NCBI GenBank assembly: GCA_037974965.1
Contig: JBBPFI010000012.1
Coordinates: 248,001-312,000 of the forward strand
DNA length: 64,000 bases
Source: Dacryopinax spathularia
Lineage: Eukaryota; Basidiomycota; Dacrymycetes; Dacrymycetales; Dacrymycetaceae
Direction: 5' to 3'
In this document: one piece after another, positions 34,081 to 45,577 of the stretch
Layout of the letters: each line of letters starts with the position of its first letter
Numbering within the stretch: the first letter of the stretch is position 1
Made by a program: the position numbers and the translations under genes
Notes under the pieces: model-generated
The model's input: only the letters and a program-made list of their open reading frames with translations
Told to the model about the DNA's origin: nothing
Databases searched by the model: none

Positions 34081-36710
34081 CTAGACCCTCATAGCCTCCC
34101 TCACACTAGGCAGATCCTCGTCCTCCTCCCCATCCGCACCAAGCACAACATCCCGCGCATCGATCTCCTCATACGTCGCGTCCTCCTCTTCTTCCCCAAC
34201 ATCCATATCGAACTCCTCCTCCTCAGGCTCACCGTCCACCAGCCTTCCTGCTGCCGCGGACTTCCCTGTGCGGCGAGAGGTTTGCTGCGGAGCGGTTGCG
34301 GGCTGTTGTTGGACTGAGAGGTCGGGGTTGGGAGGTGCGGGGTCTTCTTCGCGCGCTGGGGTGGAGGGGCGGGCGATGGGCGCTGCGGGGAGGAGGAGGT
34401 TTGCGCCGACGTGTTTCGAGAAGAAGGATAGGTCTAGCAGGAGTCGTGAGCGCATAGTCCATCAAACACGGTTGACAGGATACGAAACAAGGGTCAATGA
34501 ACATGGGGAAAGAAAGAACAAGAATGCAGCAGAATGCATGACAGAAGAGGAGAGGCGGACTCACCAACCGGCTCCCTATTCTCCCACGCCATCCTCGCCC
34601 TCTCCGGCTCCTCCCTCTCCAACCTCTTCCACCTCCGCTTAACCGTCCCCCTATTCCGTCCCACAAACAATCTGCTAATCATCTCAAAATCATACCCGAA
34701 CCACCCCACCCCTCTACACAAAAGCTCCGTCTCCTCCTTGCTCCATCTCTGGCCCGCTTTGCCCTCCCGCTCACGCCGGGACCAGGTATAGGAAGTGACG
34801 AACCGGTCGGCTTCGCGTTCTTCTACGACTTCGTATGCTGAGTCCGGGGCGAGGGCGGGGTCGGCGGTGCGGTCGATCTCGAGTGCGGACTCGTCCACTT
34901 CCCAGTCGCCGGAGGCGTTGATCCGGATTTGGGGAGCGGTGTGCGTTTCCCTGAAGGGACCGTCTTCGTCTTCTTCCTCGTCGAGGGGAGGAGCAGCAGC
35001 TCGCAGAGCAGCTTCGGCCGCTGCCAACCCGGTGAGAGGTCGATCTTGTCCTTCTTCTCCGCCTTCCCCTCCTTCTGCTTGCGCTCCAGCTTCGCCCTCG
35101 CCGGCAGCAGCAGCAGCCTCAACCTTAGCCCTCTCCCTCTCGACCTCCAACTCAAGCACCTTCGTCCTCTCCCCCAACTCCAGAGCCCTAACAGCCCTCT
35201 CCTCCAGCTCGCGCTTCTTCCTCCTCTCCTCTTCAACCCTCCTCACTCTCTCCCTCCTCCTCTCTTCATTAAGTCGCCTCTTAGCCCGAAAAGCTTCTAC
35301 GAACCGGTTGCTGACCCTGCCGACGCCGGGATCACGGAGGATGTCGGACATGAGCGTGGAGGACGCGTCGAGCGGAGGGCCGGGGTCGTGTGTCGCTGGA
35401 TCTATGTCGAGCTCCGGGGTAGCGGTACGCGTCCGTCCCCGCCTTGGCCGCTTATTAGCTAGGACCAGAGCAGTCGATGCAGCTCCTGCTTCTTCGGTGT
35501 TGCCCTCTGCTGAAGAGTCCAATGTGCCGTTGGTAGTGGTGTTGGTGGGAACGAGCGCGGAGCCGCCAGAAACGGGATCGTACCCCTCTTCACCCGGCAT
35601 CAAGCCGTTCGCGTCCGCCCGCAGGAAATCGAGTTTTCGCTTCTTCCCTTTCTTTGGCCCTGATGCTGATGTGGGCTGACGTTTAGCGCGGGTCTTGCTT
35701 CTCGCAGCTCGTGCAGGTTGATCGGGTTCCTCTTCGTCTTCCTCTTGTTCTTCTTCTTCGTGCGAGTCGTCCGCATAGGTGGGAGCCGAGGTGGGGCCTT
35801 GCGCTGCTACTCGGGCTGAACGACGTGTCCCACTTGCAGAGGCTTCACCTTCGGTCGTGGTGGCGGGTGCGGTATTTCGAGCACGTTTTGCAGCCGGTCC
35901 GCCAGTAGCAGGAGCAGCACGCTTCTTCCCTGCGGCTGGGGATTCGTCCTGTGGCCGGGAGGTTTCCTCGCCTGAAGAAGGGGGAGGTGGAGGGAGGATG
36001 CTCCTTACTTGAGGAGTCTGGGCTTCTCGTGCTTGAATGGCGCTAGCGACAGTTGTTGAGGGCTGTGACGATGTTACTGGAGGTGGCGGTGGTGGACGAG
36101 GACGAGCAGAGGGCGACGATAGCCGGGTCGCGCCGTTCGGGAGTGTGCTTGAGCCGGAGATGGCGGCAGCAGATCCAGTAGATGTAGACGGAGCGGTGAA
36201 AGCGGAGGTCGAGGGCGTTGAGCTCGGTGCAGGCGGAGCAGGAGGAGGCTGACGCAGTGCCGCCGCCGGCGTCGGAGCAGTAGATGTATGCGCACCAAAA
36301 CTAGAGGGAGCAGCTGGTGTTCCTAGTGGTTGACCGGTCGGCCTACTAGGACCACTAGGAGGAGCGAGTGCAGTCCCGGCCGGGCGACTTGGCGGTGCTG
36401 CGGGTGCTCCTAAGGGTGTTCCCGCCGGTCGGCTGGGCGGAGCCAGAGGGACGCCTAAAGGTGTGCCTGCTGGTCGGCTGGGTGGTGCTAGTGGGACACC
36501 TAGAGGTGTGCCTGCTGGTCTGCTAGGAGCACTTGGGAGACCGAGGGGCGTTCCTGCTGGTCTTGATGGAGCTGGCCTTCCCGTGCTGGAAGTGGATGCT
36601 TGGGCCATGGTTGATGCAGAGGTCGAGGGAGTCCGTTGGGATGTTGATACCCCCGCTGAGTTACCGCTCTGGGCCGGCTTACGCGGTCTGAACGTCGTTG
36701 CTGTTCCCAT
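34081..36710 (-). CDS. BDP1: TFIIIB subunit B'' (Bdp1), RNA polymerase III initiation
   Basis: Two exons (36710-34565 and 34433-34081) join in frame to 832 residues. Bdp1 joins TBP and Brf1 at Pol III promoters and helps open the DNA. The diagnostic part is the extended SANT domain at about residues 640-710: SYTWSRREREG, RWSKEETELLCRGVGWFGYD, FEMISRLFVGRNRGTVKRRW. Upstream lies a coiled, highly charged segment of Arg/Glu/Lys (about 480-570). The N-terminal third is low-complexity and includes a tandem repeat of SRPAGTPLG units. The C-terminal exon is acidic. The length fits fungal Bdp1 (yeast 594) with a longer disordered N-terminus. The gene shares a 389-bp divergent promoter with the voltage-sensor gene. 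The intron lies directly after the SANT domain. Confidence 0.9.
36310..36575 (-). repeat. Tandem PSRPAGTPLG-type repeats in the BDP1 N-terminus
   Basis: About five to six units of the pattern P-S-R-P-A-G-T-P-L-G plus a short linker (VPLAP, APAAP) lie head to tail. At DNA level the units are near-identical, period about 51 bp (one is 42), with mostly synonymous differences. This is a coding minisatellite whose copy number probably varies between strains. Confidence 0.75.
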
Positions 36711-37099
36711 ATGAACACACTCCCTATGCAGGACAATGTGTGCAATACTCACAAAAAGACATCCTATCCTTCCCTCTATCAATGTCAATCCCAATCGCAG
36801 GTATCGCAGGTCTGATGAAGGTCGACGACCCCTACAACGAACGAACCAGCCGTCCCTGACTCCCACAAAATCAAGTGGCTGTGTACATTATGTAATCATG
36901 CCGATTCGGCTTGGCTTCCGGTCTAGAGCAGCTTGAGCGGGCTGACTACCGGATTCCTGCACAGCGTCTCTCTCTTTCCACTTTGCTCAACACGCTCTTT
37001 CACCCCAAAACAGACTCCTATCGCCTGACTACCAACTGTATAACTTCCGAGAAAACCTGTTGGATATATCTGGAGGAAGAGAGTACCAAAAGCGGAGGG
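36711..37099. promoter_or_regulatory. Bidirectional promoter between BDP1 and the voltage-sensor gene
   Basis: These 389 bp separate two divergent start codons, so both promoters must share it. It contains pyrimidine-rich runs (CTCTCTCTTTCC at about 36965) near the plus-strand start. I see no clear TATA box. Confidence 0.55.
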
Positions 37100-38152
37100 A
37101 TGGCGACCGCAGCGGAGACGCAGCGGCTTGAGCTGCACGGCAGTCCCGAGCATGAAGAGGAGGACGAGCTCGCCCAGCTCGAGCGAGAGATCGGGCTCCC
37201 TTCAGACGACGGGGCGAGCACAACATCATCAACACTGTACGTCCCATCCCCATCCTCATCCCCCTCTTCCCACCACCCACTGCGACCCCGCCGCCGCCGG
37301 TGCAAGAGATAGCGCGAACGAGCTCACTGACGTTCGTTCGTTCGCTTGCAGACCACTCCGATCCCAATACGCCCAAACGCGGCAAGAACTCGCCGCCGCG
37401 CTCGCCAACCGCTTTGTGCACAGCAGGACCTACATTTTCCTCTACCTCGGCATGGCCGCCTTATCTCTAACGACCGTCGTCCTCTCGCTCGTGGAGGGCT
37501 GCCCCGGAGTGGCATTCTACGTGCTGGAGCTGATCGTCAATCTGGCTATGATTGGCGAGGTCGCCATCCGGCTCGTGGCTTTCGGGAGGGTACGTACCAC
37601 CCGTCTTCTTGCTCAATGGGTAGGGGGACAAAGGCTGATTACGTGCAGAAATTCTGGAAATCAATATACAACATCATCGACATCCTCCTCACGCTCCTCT
37701 GCGCCCTCACGCTCCTCCTCCTTCTCTTCTCCTCCTTCTCCCGCGGCTGCAGCCGCACCTCCACGAGCGAAGAACTAATCGACACCCTCCTCCTCGTCGC
37801 GCGGAACATAATCCAGTTCGTCCGTCTCGCCAATGTACTCCGGAAGAGCGGGAGGAGCATATTTGATCGACCGAGACCGATCGATTTGAGTAAAGCGAGA
37901 GGGTATGCGGATATCGATCTGTTTGATGAGGATGCTGCGCTTGCGGAGGAGGAGCCGGAGGCTGCTGCGCCGCTTGTGCCCCAGCATTCTGCAAGGCCGG
38001 GGGTGCTATTTGATGCGAATGGACATGAGAATGGAGCGTGGCAGGGGCAGGGGAGCGCGGTCAGCGCAGTGGGGCAGGATAGGATGGGCGCGCCGGAGAG
38101 GGGGAAGGTGTTTGGGACGGACGATGCGGAGGAGCAGTGGGCGCATCTGTAA
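37100..38152 (+). CDS. Voltage-sensor-domain-only membrane protein (Ion_trans-like, no pore)
   Basis: Three exons (37100-37236, 37352-37589, 37649-38152) join to 292 residues. The protein shows four hydrophobic helices in the order of a voltage sensor: S1 (RTYIFLYLGMAALSLTTVVL), S2 with acidic residues (ELIVNLAMIGEVAIRL), S3 with its aspartate (FWKSIYNIIDILLTLL), and S4 with spaced arginines (ARNIIQFVRLANVLRKSG). No pore helices S5-S6 follow; instead there is a cytosolic tail rich in Asp, Glu and Gly. Voltage-sensor-only proteins include proton channels (Hv1) and phosphatases (Ci-VSP). The RxWRxxR signature of Hv1 is not present, so proton conduction is uncertain. The DNA of the second half of S3 is unusually rich in CTC repeats. 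The substrate or partner is unknown. Confidence 0.8.
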
Positions 38153-40989
38153 CTCCGACCTCTGGCTCAACTCCTCCAGCCTTGGGTGCAGGGCCCGAGG
38201 GTAGGTAGGCTGATGGTTGGGTTGGAGGAGGAGGGGATGGTGATTGTATCTTTAGTTCATACGCTCTTGATTTGTTTCTTGCAAAAACTGGCAGTATTGT
38301 TATTTTTGAACTGCTCGACGGACAATAACACTCTTTGGTATCACATCCTTCAGCTGGAAAAATGTATACGGAGGTTCATTCTCTCTTCAAAACCGATTAC
38401 CTCATCTAATCTCCCATACAAGCAGACGCATGCTTCGCTGATCCAACCGGACAGCTATCCCCATCTGCGCGCTGCCAGAACTTCAGAGAAGCCTCTCGTC
38501 CAGTTTCGGCCTTGATCAGGTCAGGCCGACAGATCGTGCTCGAAAGTTGGAACATGTTGAGCCGGCGGGAGAACGCCGTCCTCCGGCCGCCGTCCACGGT
38601 CATCGGATTAAGGGCCTACGCTCAGGAGGGCGAAGATGGGCCTCTGTGCGCCGCCGATGAAGGTGGAGAACTTGAGGCTGTCGCGCGCTCGTGGGTACTC
38701 GGCACTTTGGTCCGTCTACTCTTGTTAAACGTCGCCTGAAGGCACATAGTGAAGAGGAAGAGCAGCATATATGCGTGTCTCCGCAGACTGAGAATGCTCG
38801 ATCGACGGCGAAGCAGCACAGAATTGGCAGCAGCTTCTGTTTATACCGCAGTGACTTCATCCGACTCGTTCGAGCGAAACGTCCGAGGAGAACGCTCTTG
38901 CACGTCTTACGTCCCACGTTCCATACCCAGCTCGATCAAGCATGTACCTCCTCAGTGCAGTTCCAGAAGCCCACTCGCACGACCGACAGTTCCAGAAGTC
39001 GAAGTCCGCAGAGCACGCCAGACGTCGAAGAAGACATTCGCCATTCATCAGATAGGGGTAAAGAACGTCCAGAACGTCCAGAAGGACGAGAGGAAGCGAA
39101 GATGTTGCGTGCGAGGTTGAATTGCCTTATATGGTAAGAGGCGAGGAGCGAAGCCAGACCCGGGCCGTTATCGTCTTCGTCGTCCGGATTTGGCGGGATG
39201 TGCTGGCAAGTCAAAGCACGGCAAAGGCAAGTTCGACGAGGAACGTGTCTCGTCCTCCAACCAGCAGCTCTCCACAGATGTGTTGACGACAATGGACAAT
39301 GGACAACTACCCCAAGCTGCATCGTTGTCCAACATTCCAGTCGTAATCGCAAGGTTCTAGCTCAGCAGAACCATGGTCTAATCCAGCACATCGTGTCCAG
39401 CAGCTTGGGTCATTTACCCAGATGGATCGTCACAGGGGTACAAGCTCGACCCGACCCGTTGGGCCGCAACAGGAAGCTCCATTTCCGTGGAAGGACCGGT
39501 TAGATGGGCGCGGGTTATCCGATAGGGGAGAGCGCGATCGGGAACCCGCGGTGATCGCGGGCTAGAAGAATGGAAAGGAAAAAGATGGAGGATGACTGTA
39601 TGTATTGAGTCGTGAGAGAAGGAAAGAAGGGAGCACAGGGCAAATTGACTCACCGATCATTGTTCGTCCAATCGGCTCGCCCGTCCGAGAGCGGGTATCA
39701 ACATCCTATTCATCAATCCATCATCCGCTCTCAGTCATCGTCTTCATCTCTTCCCGCAGATTCTGACTTCCTTCTCACTGCTCGAAAGAGGGGTTACAGC
39801 CGTGGGCGGCGCCCGCGCGCCTCATCAATCAGAAGAGGGGGCAGCATAGCAACAGCCATATGTACAAAAACGGTCATGCGCAATTCGCTCGGAGATGTAT
39901 TGCGCTCGCTTCGAGCTTTCTGAACTTCTTTGTCGAATGTTTTGTTTCGTCCACCAAGAACTGTGGCATGGAAGATGGCGTCCGCTGAACAGCAATAATA
40001 TCGCGTGAGGCGCAGAAGCGTCAGGGACGATTTTTGACAGCGGCGCAGGTCCGGCGGGCCGCGTCCTTGCCGTAATTTCTCTCATCGTCCACCATCCCCA
40101 AAGCCCGGACCTTCAGTTCGAGGGGCTCTACAAAGATAGGAAAGGCGCACCCCATAACAAGGTGTCGATGTTGTTAACTCCTTCCGGTAAGCCGGGGACA
40201 ACGTAATGCGTCTATATATTGCCAGCGCATGATCAATGCTGTAATAAGCAAATGGATATGTTGCTGACATTATTGAAGAATCAGCCGGTTACCAAGGGCC
40301 CTTATGCCACACAACCCCTTCCAGGCCCTGGAACGATGCTTCTCTCGCTTCTCTCCTCTTCCCGCTCTTCTCAGCGCCTTTCCCCTTCCCGCCGTCGGCC
40401 TCGCTTCTGCCGTTGAACGACTCGGCTTCCGAATGCCCCCGTTTTTGCTTTTTCGAAAATGGACTGTGGGTGGGGGGACGATGTCCATATCGCGTGGAAT
40501 CGTACTCTATTGCGTTCCTGCCTGACCGGGGGGTGTCTCTCGCTGGGCGAAAGTGGGGGTCGGTCGGCTCGAAAACCCCGCGAGCACCCCGCTTTTTTAC
40601 TAGGAGACGACGACGACGACGACGGGCTTTAGGGGGTTGGGCTCGCTGTCGCTCTCTGACTCCTATCTGATATCTGCTGTTTGCAGTGTGCTGCTTGCTG
40701 TCTGCTCTTTACTATTTGGTTCGACCGCTTGGTACTCTTCGCGCTTGCTGTCAGTGTCCTTCGGCGTTCTACGACTGCTGCGACCGCTTCGACTTGACTA
40801 CCCATCGCAGTCTCTGCAGTTGTCGACTGGCACTGGCTTGCTCTTGGAACCGTATTTCCTGCGGTTGCTCGTCGCTGTGGTGCGATACCCTGGCTGTCGA
40901 TACCCTGTCACGTCCTCGCCCTCCGTCTTTTTGGAACCGCTCTACGACACTCGATGCCCTAACGTCCCTCATTCCATATCTCAACCGAA
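38153..40989. other. 2.8-kb spacer, no gene I can support; long 5' leader of the next gene
   Basis: Minus-strand frames near 38534-38760 (KFSTFIGGAQRPIFALLS) and 39350-38936 are suggestive, but I could not join them into a convincing gene. The region 40640-40980 is pyrimidine-rich with CTGCTGTTTGCAGTGTGCTG-like runs and probably forms the 5' leader of the gene at 40990. A (GAC)6 microsatellite sits at 40606-40623. Confidence 0.4.
40606..40623. repeat. (GAC)6 microsatellite
   Basis: Six uninterrupted GAC units lie about 370 bp upstream of the large disordered-protein gene. Confidence 0.85.
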
Positions 40990-43900
40990 ATGACGACACT
41001 CCCGCCTGTGTCGTACAACCCCGGTCCTTCATCCTCATCCTACCACTCTCATTCCCACGAATCCACCTCACACTCCCAACACCCACCGTCCTCCACATCT
41101 AACAAGCCCGGCTGGTGGCGTCGACCCTCGACCGCCTCGGGGACGGCAACGCTCGGTCGGCGACCTTCACATCCCCTTCTTTCTCAAGCTGCTCAGCCTG
41201 GCTATACGGCCCAAGCATCGCAGCCGGCCCAGCCTGCATTAACCCGTAGCTCGTCAGGCCAGGCATCAAGAAGCGGCACACTTCGCTCGACGTCATCCGC
41301 AAACTCCCACTCGCATTCTCGTGGGGTCCTTACGAGCCCTACGAGCCCAGCCTCCAGCGCGAGATCGCCGACATCTACGACTTCCGACGTGTTGCAGTAC
41401 TATACCGCATCTTCCGGACCTGCAAGCCCAAGTGAAGGCGGTCATTCCTTTGTTTACGCCGAACTTTCTCCGCGTAGTTCTACCCGGGATCGCTATGGAC
41501 AAATGGAAGATATGGGTCAGCGATCAACCTTCAGCCAATCCAGCTCCGGATTGTCGTCGAGCATGCGGGAGAGGGAAAGGGAGAGGGATATGCGAGATCA
41601 CCAGGATTCGGGAGGCGGCGGATCCCTTGGATTCTCGATCGCCACCCTCCGATCTGTCTTCAAGGGAAAGAAACGCCCTGCCCTCGAACTGCAACCTCAG
41701 CGTACACCAGCGATCACCTCCAGCTCGAGAGATCAACTAGCGCGCACGACCTCATACGTCGTACCCGAATTCTCTGCCACGCAGGGCAACAGAAGCAGAG
41801 CATATACCGCTTCCTCCCCTCCTTCCTCCTCCCAAGCCCGCGAACCCGCAAGATCCCGATCCTTCACCGTCGACCAGCCCCGCCCGCCAACTCTACCACG
41901 ATACGCCACCTCCCCCTCTCTTTCCTCCTCTGCTGGGCCTAGCCTATCTCTCCCTCCGAACCGAGTGGGCAAAGGTGAGAAACCGCCCCGCCCACCACGA
42001 AGCCCGTTGAGGCCGACACAGGAGGGGGAGAATCTTCAGTTTTTGCACGAGCTGAGTGCGCTTGTGGGGAGGGAGGAGAAGGATGTGTGGGAGAGGGTCA
42101 ATAGTCCGTTGGTGCCGCTTGAGGATGTTGAGGCGGAGACGGGGTCGACTGGACAGGCGCCTAGTGAAGTCGAAAGAGTGGGGAGGACACGGTATGTTTT
42201 AGTTCTGGCTTGACGCCGTTCTTTGGGCTAATAAGGTTTGAGCAGGCCCAGTATCAGCACGGCGTCCGTTTATTCGGACGGAGGTAGTGCGCCTGTCACT
42301 GCTTCCTCCGAGCGGCCAAGCACGGACGCGACGGACTCACCAGTGCCGACCGTGAGCCCGCTCCGGATACACAGTCCCGCTGCAGCCCAGCACGCACGAT
42401 CGAGAGAACGCAGCGCGAGTAAGGAAGCCCGCGAAAAGGAAAGGAGCCGTCTGCAAGCCAAAGCAAAGCGACATGGATGGACGCTCGCTCTCCCTCCTGC
42501 CGAAGAAGATCCCGTTTCCCCACCTGCATCTTCTTCCCCTGAGAGCAAGAAGTCCCTCACTGCCTCTCCACCTCACCACACCGCTCGTTCCCTGTCGCCG
42601 TCCGCTATGAGCACAGGCAACCGTCATACTGCGTATATGACCCAGGGCTTTGTTCTCTCTTCCTCGCCGGACGACTCAAGGCTGTCGAGGAGTGGACTGC
42701 CAATGCCGGACAATTCACCTATAGTTAGGCCAGTGAGCGAATATGCTGGCCCGGGTGGGGCGCCGCCGTCGCTTGGCAGCTCTCCTAGCTCGCCGAGCCT
42801 TCATTCGCTCGGATTCTACAGAGCGCACGACGCGCCGTCTGCTCTGAGTCTTGCAGGCACTATCGGTACAGTCGGGACCGTAGGGACGAGCGACGGTACC
42901 TCCGCTCGAGGAAGTATGTCTGGTGGCCTTAAGGCCATCTTCGGCTCGTACAACCCACCGGAGAGCGTTCTTGGCGCTCTCGAGAAACGGAGAGGCAGTA
43001 AGAGCCGCGCGCAGAGTCCATCTGGGAGCCATAGGAGCAGAAGGAGCGAGAAGAGTACGATGTCGAAGGAGGAGAAAGAGGAGAAACGGGGTGTGAGCAA
43101 GAAGAAGAGTACGAAGAATGTGCGTCCGTCGACTGATCCGGGTGAGAAACCATCGTCGGCAAGCAAAGAAGCATCTCCTGTGGAAGGACCGGAACATACG
43201 AGCAACCCTTCTTCTTCCACTATTTTGGGCAGGCAGCAGGATGGCGAGACCGACGCTCCTGTCCCTGTTCCCGCTCACTCCTCTCGTCCATCCTTGGCAA
43301 GGCCAAAGACCGCGCCGAATCCTACTCGGCCCAGCTTGGACCTGTCGCCTATCAAGGACCTGGACGAAGGTAGACGGCCAAGCGCTCCGGCGATCGTGCA
43401 AACGCCCTCGGAAAATGCTAGTCCGGTCAGTGTATCCACTCGGCAGCATATCATCCCGCCTGCGGAGCTTGCTCGTCTTATGCAGCCTTCGCCATCTCCA
43501 CCAGAAATCGAGCCAGCACCTCGCCGTCCTTCGACGGCCAACTCGATCGCCGGACGGCGCGGCTCCGAAGCGGGCTCAATGCGCTCTACCATCAGTGCGG
43601 ACAGATCGTACTTCTTTCCATCGCCGCTGCCCAGTCCTTCAGATAGGGAATTCCCTCCTTGGGGCTCTGCGGTGACGAGGTCTGGATATGATTATGCGCA
43701 GGGACCTGCATTACCAAGCTTACCACCACCAAGACGGCGAGCGAGGAACCCGCCACCAGGAGTAACCCTGTCACCGCTGAACACAACCTCTAGACCATCT
43801 TCTTCCTCTTCTGGCTCACGTCTCTCTGTTCCTACATCTTCCTCGGCGATCTCGCCTAGCGGCGCAAGCACTCCTAGCACCCCTCTAAACAGACCCAACA

Positions 43901-44328
43901 CCTCTCCACGCATCAGCAATTCTCGTCATTTCATTCCACAACGGCGTCCGCCCGACTACGCGGTCCCACCACTCCCCGATCCGGGCATTACAGCTGCTAT
44001 CGTCGCTGCTGCAGCTAAAGAAGAAGAAAAGAAGAAAGTCATCGAGGAGGTCAAGCCCGATTCTAAAGAAAAGAAGAAAAAGACCGTAAAGACCGGTGAG
44101 AAGCTAACGAGAAAACCCAGTTTCCTGAACTTCGACGTTGAGGACGGAGAAGACGATGCCATCCTGTCCAATCCTGCCGAACCGAAGAAGTCGAAGTCGC
44201 GGGAAAAGCAGTCCGACCATCCCAAACTGCAATCCGTTACCGAGATCAGTCGGCAACAGAGTTTCTTGGACTTTGACGACGTGCGGCAGAGCTTCGACAG
44301 CGGACGATCTGAAAGCGATGGATCATGA
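40990..44328 (+). CDS. Large disordered Ser/Pro/Arg-rich protein, function unknown
   Basis: Two exons (40990-42191 and 42246-44328) join across a 54-bp intron to 1094 residues. I recognise no catalytic domain and no membrane segment. The protein is low-complexity, rich in Ser, Pro, Arg and Thr, with many SP/TP and RxxS sites that suit phosphorylation or 14-3-3 binding. Short conserved-looking islands are NLQFLHELSALVGREEKDVWE-like (about residues 345-360), and near the C-terminus the paired motifs PSFLNFDVEDGED and QSFLDFDDVRQSF. A Lys/Glu coiled stretch (EEEKKKVIEEVK) precedes them. Scaffold or signalling adaptor is possible but is inference. The TGA directly follows SGRSESDGS. The long pyrimidine-rich leader starts near 40640. 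Confidence 0.8.
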
Positions 44329-45381
44329 TTTTGACCTTTCTTACACGGCTGCTAACGCGCCTACCCTTTCATTCCTATATTTTCTTACATACTTGATAGG
44401 TCGTGATGGTGGATGGTTCCTCGCCTCTTATTTGTATATTCTCAGTGATGATTTTCCGCGATACGACTCCTGTTATGTCTTCGTGCGGATTAATGGGGAT
44501 TTACCGCAACTTCCGTAATTTGTCGAGCTTCGAACGGGACACGCGCATGGTACAAAGTGATCAATCATATACGCTGCTACGCTCTTGCTTGAGGAATACT
44601 GGGATCAGTTACGGTGGACTGCGGTTATCTCGCGACCGGAGGGTACTCCTAAGAGTGATCATCCGCAGCATATCGATATATAGTACATCTCACACGCGAA
44701 GCTGGTACTTCAGTTGCGTTGGTAAGCTTTATGGGAACATCGGGGTTTTCAGTCCTAAAGAGCGGGCATGTCTGTTCTCCTTCGGGCAAGAAGACCAGAA
44801 GGCTAGTGTCTCGGAAGACACGAAAGAGATGATCGTCGGAGATTAGAGGTTGCGATACGATACGCCCTTCCTAGCGCTGCGGAAGGACGAGTGCAGTGAT
44901 ACGATCTGCTTCTCCTCCTCGCAATCACGCTCGTTGCTGGCCGTATGATGCGCGGGAGAAGGTCAGAAGACGCGGATGTCTAGCACTTTAAGTCGCGAGG
45001 AGACATGACGACACGCACGCGCACGACACGCCCTCACACCGAGCACAATCCAAGTCAGTTGGAGACAGGCGGGTTGTTTGAGCAAGACATGTTATCTCTT
45101 GACCAAGTTATGGGACAGTAAGAGATGTTGTTCCTGGACAACGTAGTTGGGAAGGTTCTTTACAGGGGGAAATTCCTGGGCAACGTAGTTGACCAGGTTC
45201 TTTGCAGGAGGAAAGTCCTCGCGCTCAAAATACCCTTTTTTAGCAATGGTCACGCGGGCGCATGCGGATCTTTTTTCATCCGCCATCGTCATCGTTGTCT
45301 GGTTGTGGTCCTTTGGTGCGACACTTCTTTACTTACCACTCTTCTCGTTCTTCTTGCGCCCGCCCTTTACCTGTTCGACTT
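44329..45381. other. Spacer with the presumed 5' edge of the Helitron and a 42-bp direct repeat
   Basis: TTCCTGGACAACGTAGTTG starts at 45131 and is repeated, with small changes, at 45173 (TTCCTGGGCAACGTAGTTG). The match continues through AGGTTCTTT(A/G)CAGG(G/A)GGAAA, giving a period of 42 bp. The iterated palindrome starts at 45382. The Helitron's 5' end should be in the last few hundred bases, but the short TC start of Helitrons cannot be placed by eye. Confidence 0.5.
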
Positions 45382-45577
45382 CTTGCGCAAGCCCTCCCCC
45401 TTCGACAATGCATCTGTGTTCGACTACGTGGACTAATTGTGCTCGGCGCCGAGTCATGTCTCTGAAGGTGGCTGGTCAAGATTGTCCGCTGCGTCAGAAG
45501 ATGGCTTGCGCAAGAGCCGCATCTTCTTTCATTAAAGCTGCGATTTGGTCTTCCTATCCTCCTGCGTCCTGGCTATT

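Noticed and set aside
34795-35679. Plus-strand open frame of 294 codons
   Set aside because: Antisense shadow of the low-complexity charged part of BDP1; Ser-rich mirror composition and no family motif.
38406-39653. Possible minus-strand gene (frames with KFSTFIGGAQRPIFALLS and others)
   Set aside because: I could not join the pieces with plausible splice sites, and no family is recognised.
42715-43449. Minus-strand open frame of 244 codons
   Set aside because: Antisense to the disordered protein at 40990-44328, Arg-rich by composition.
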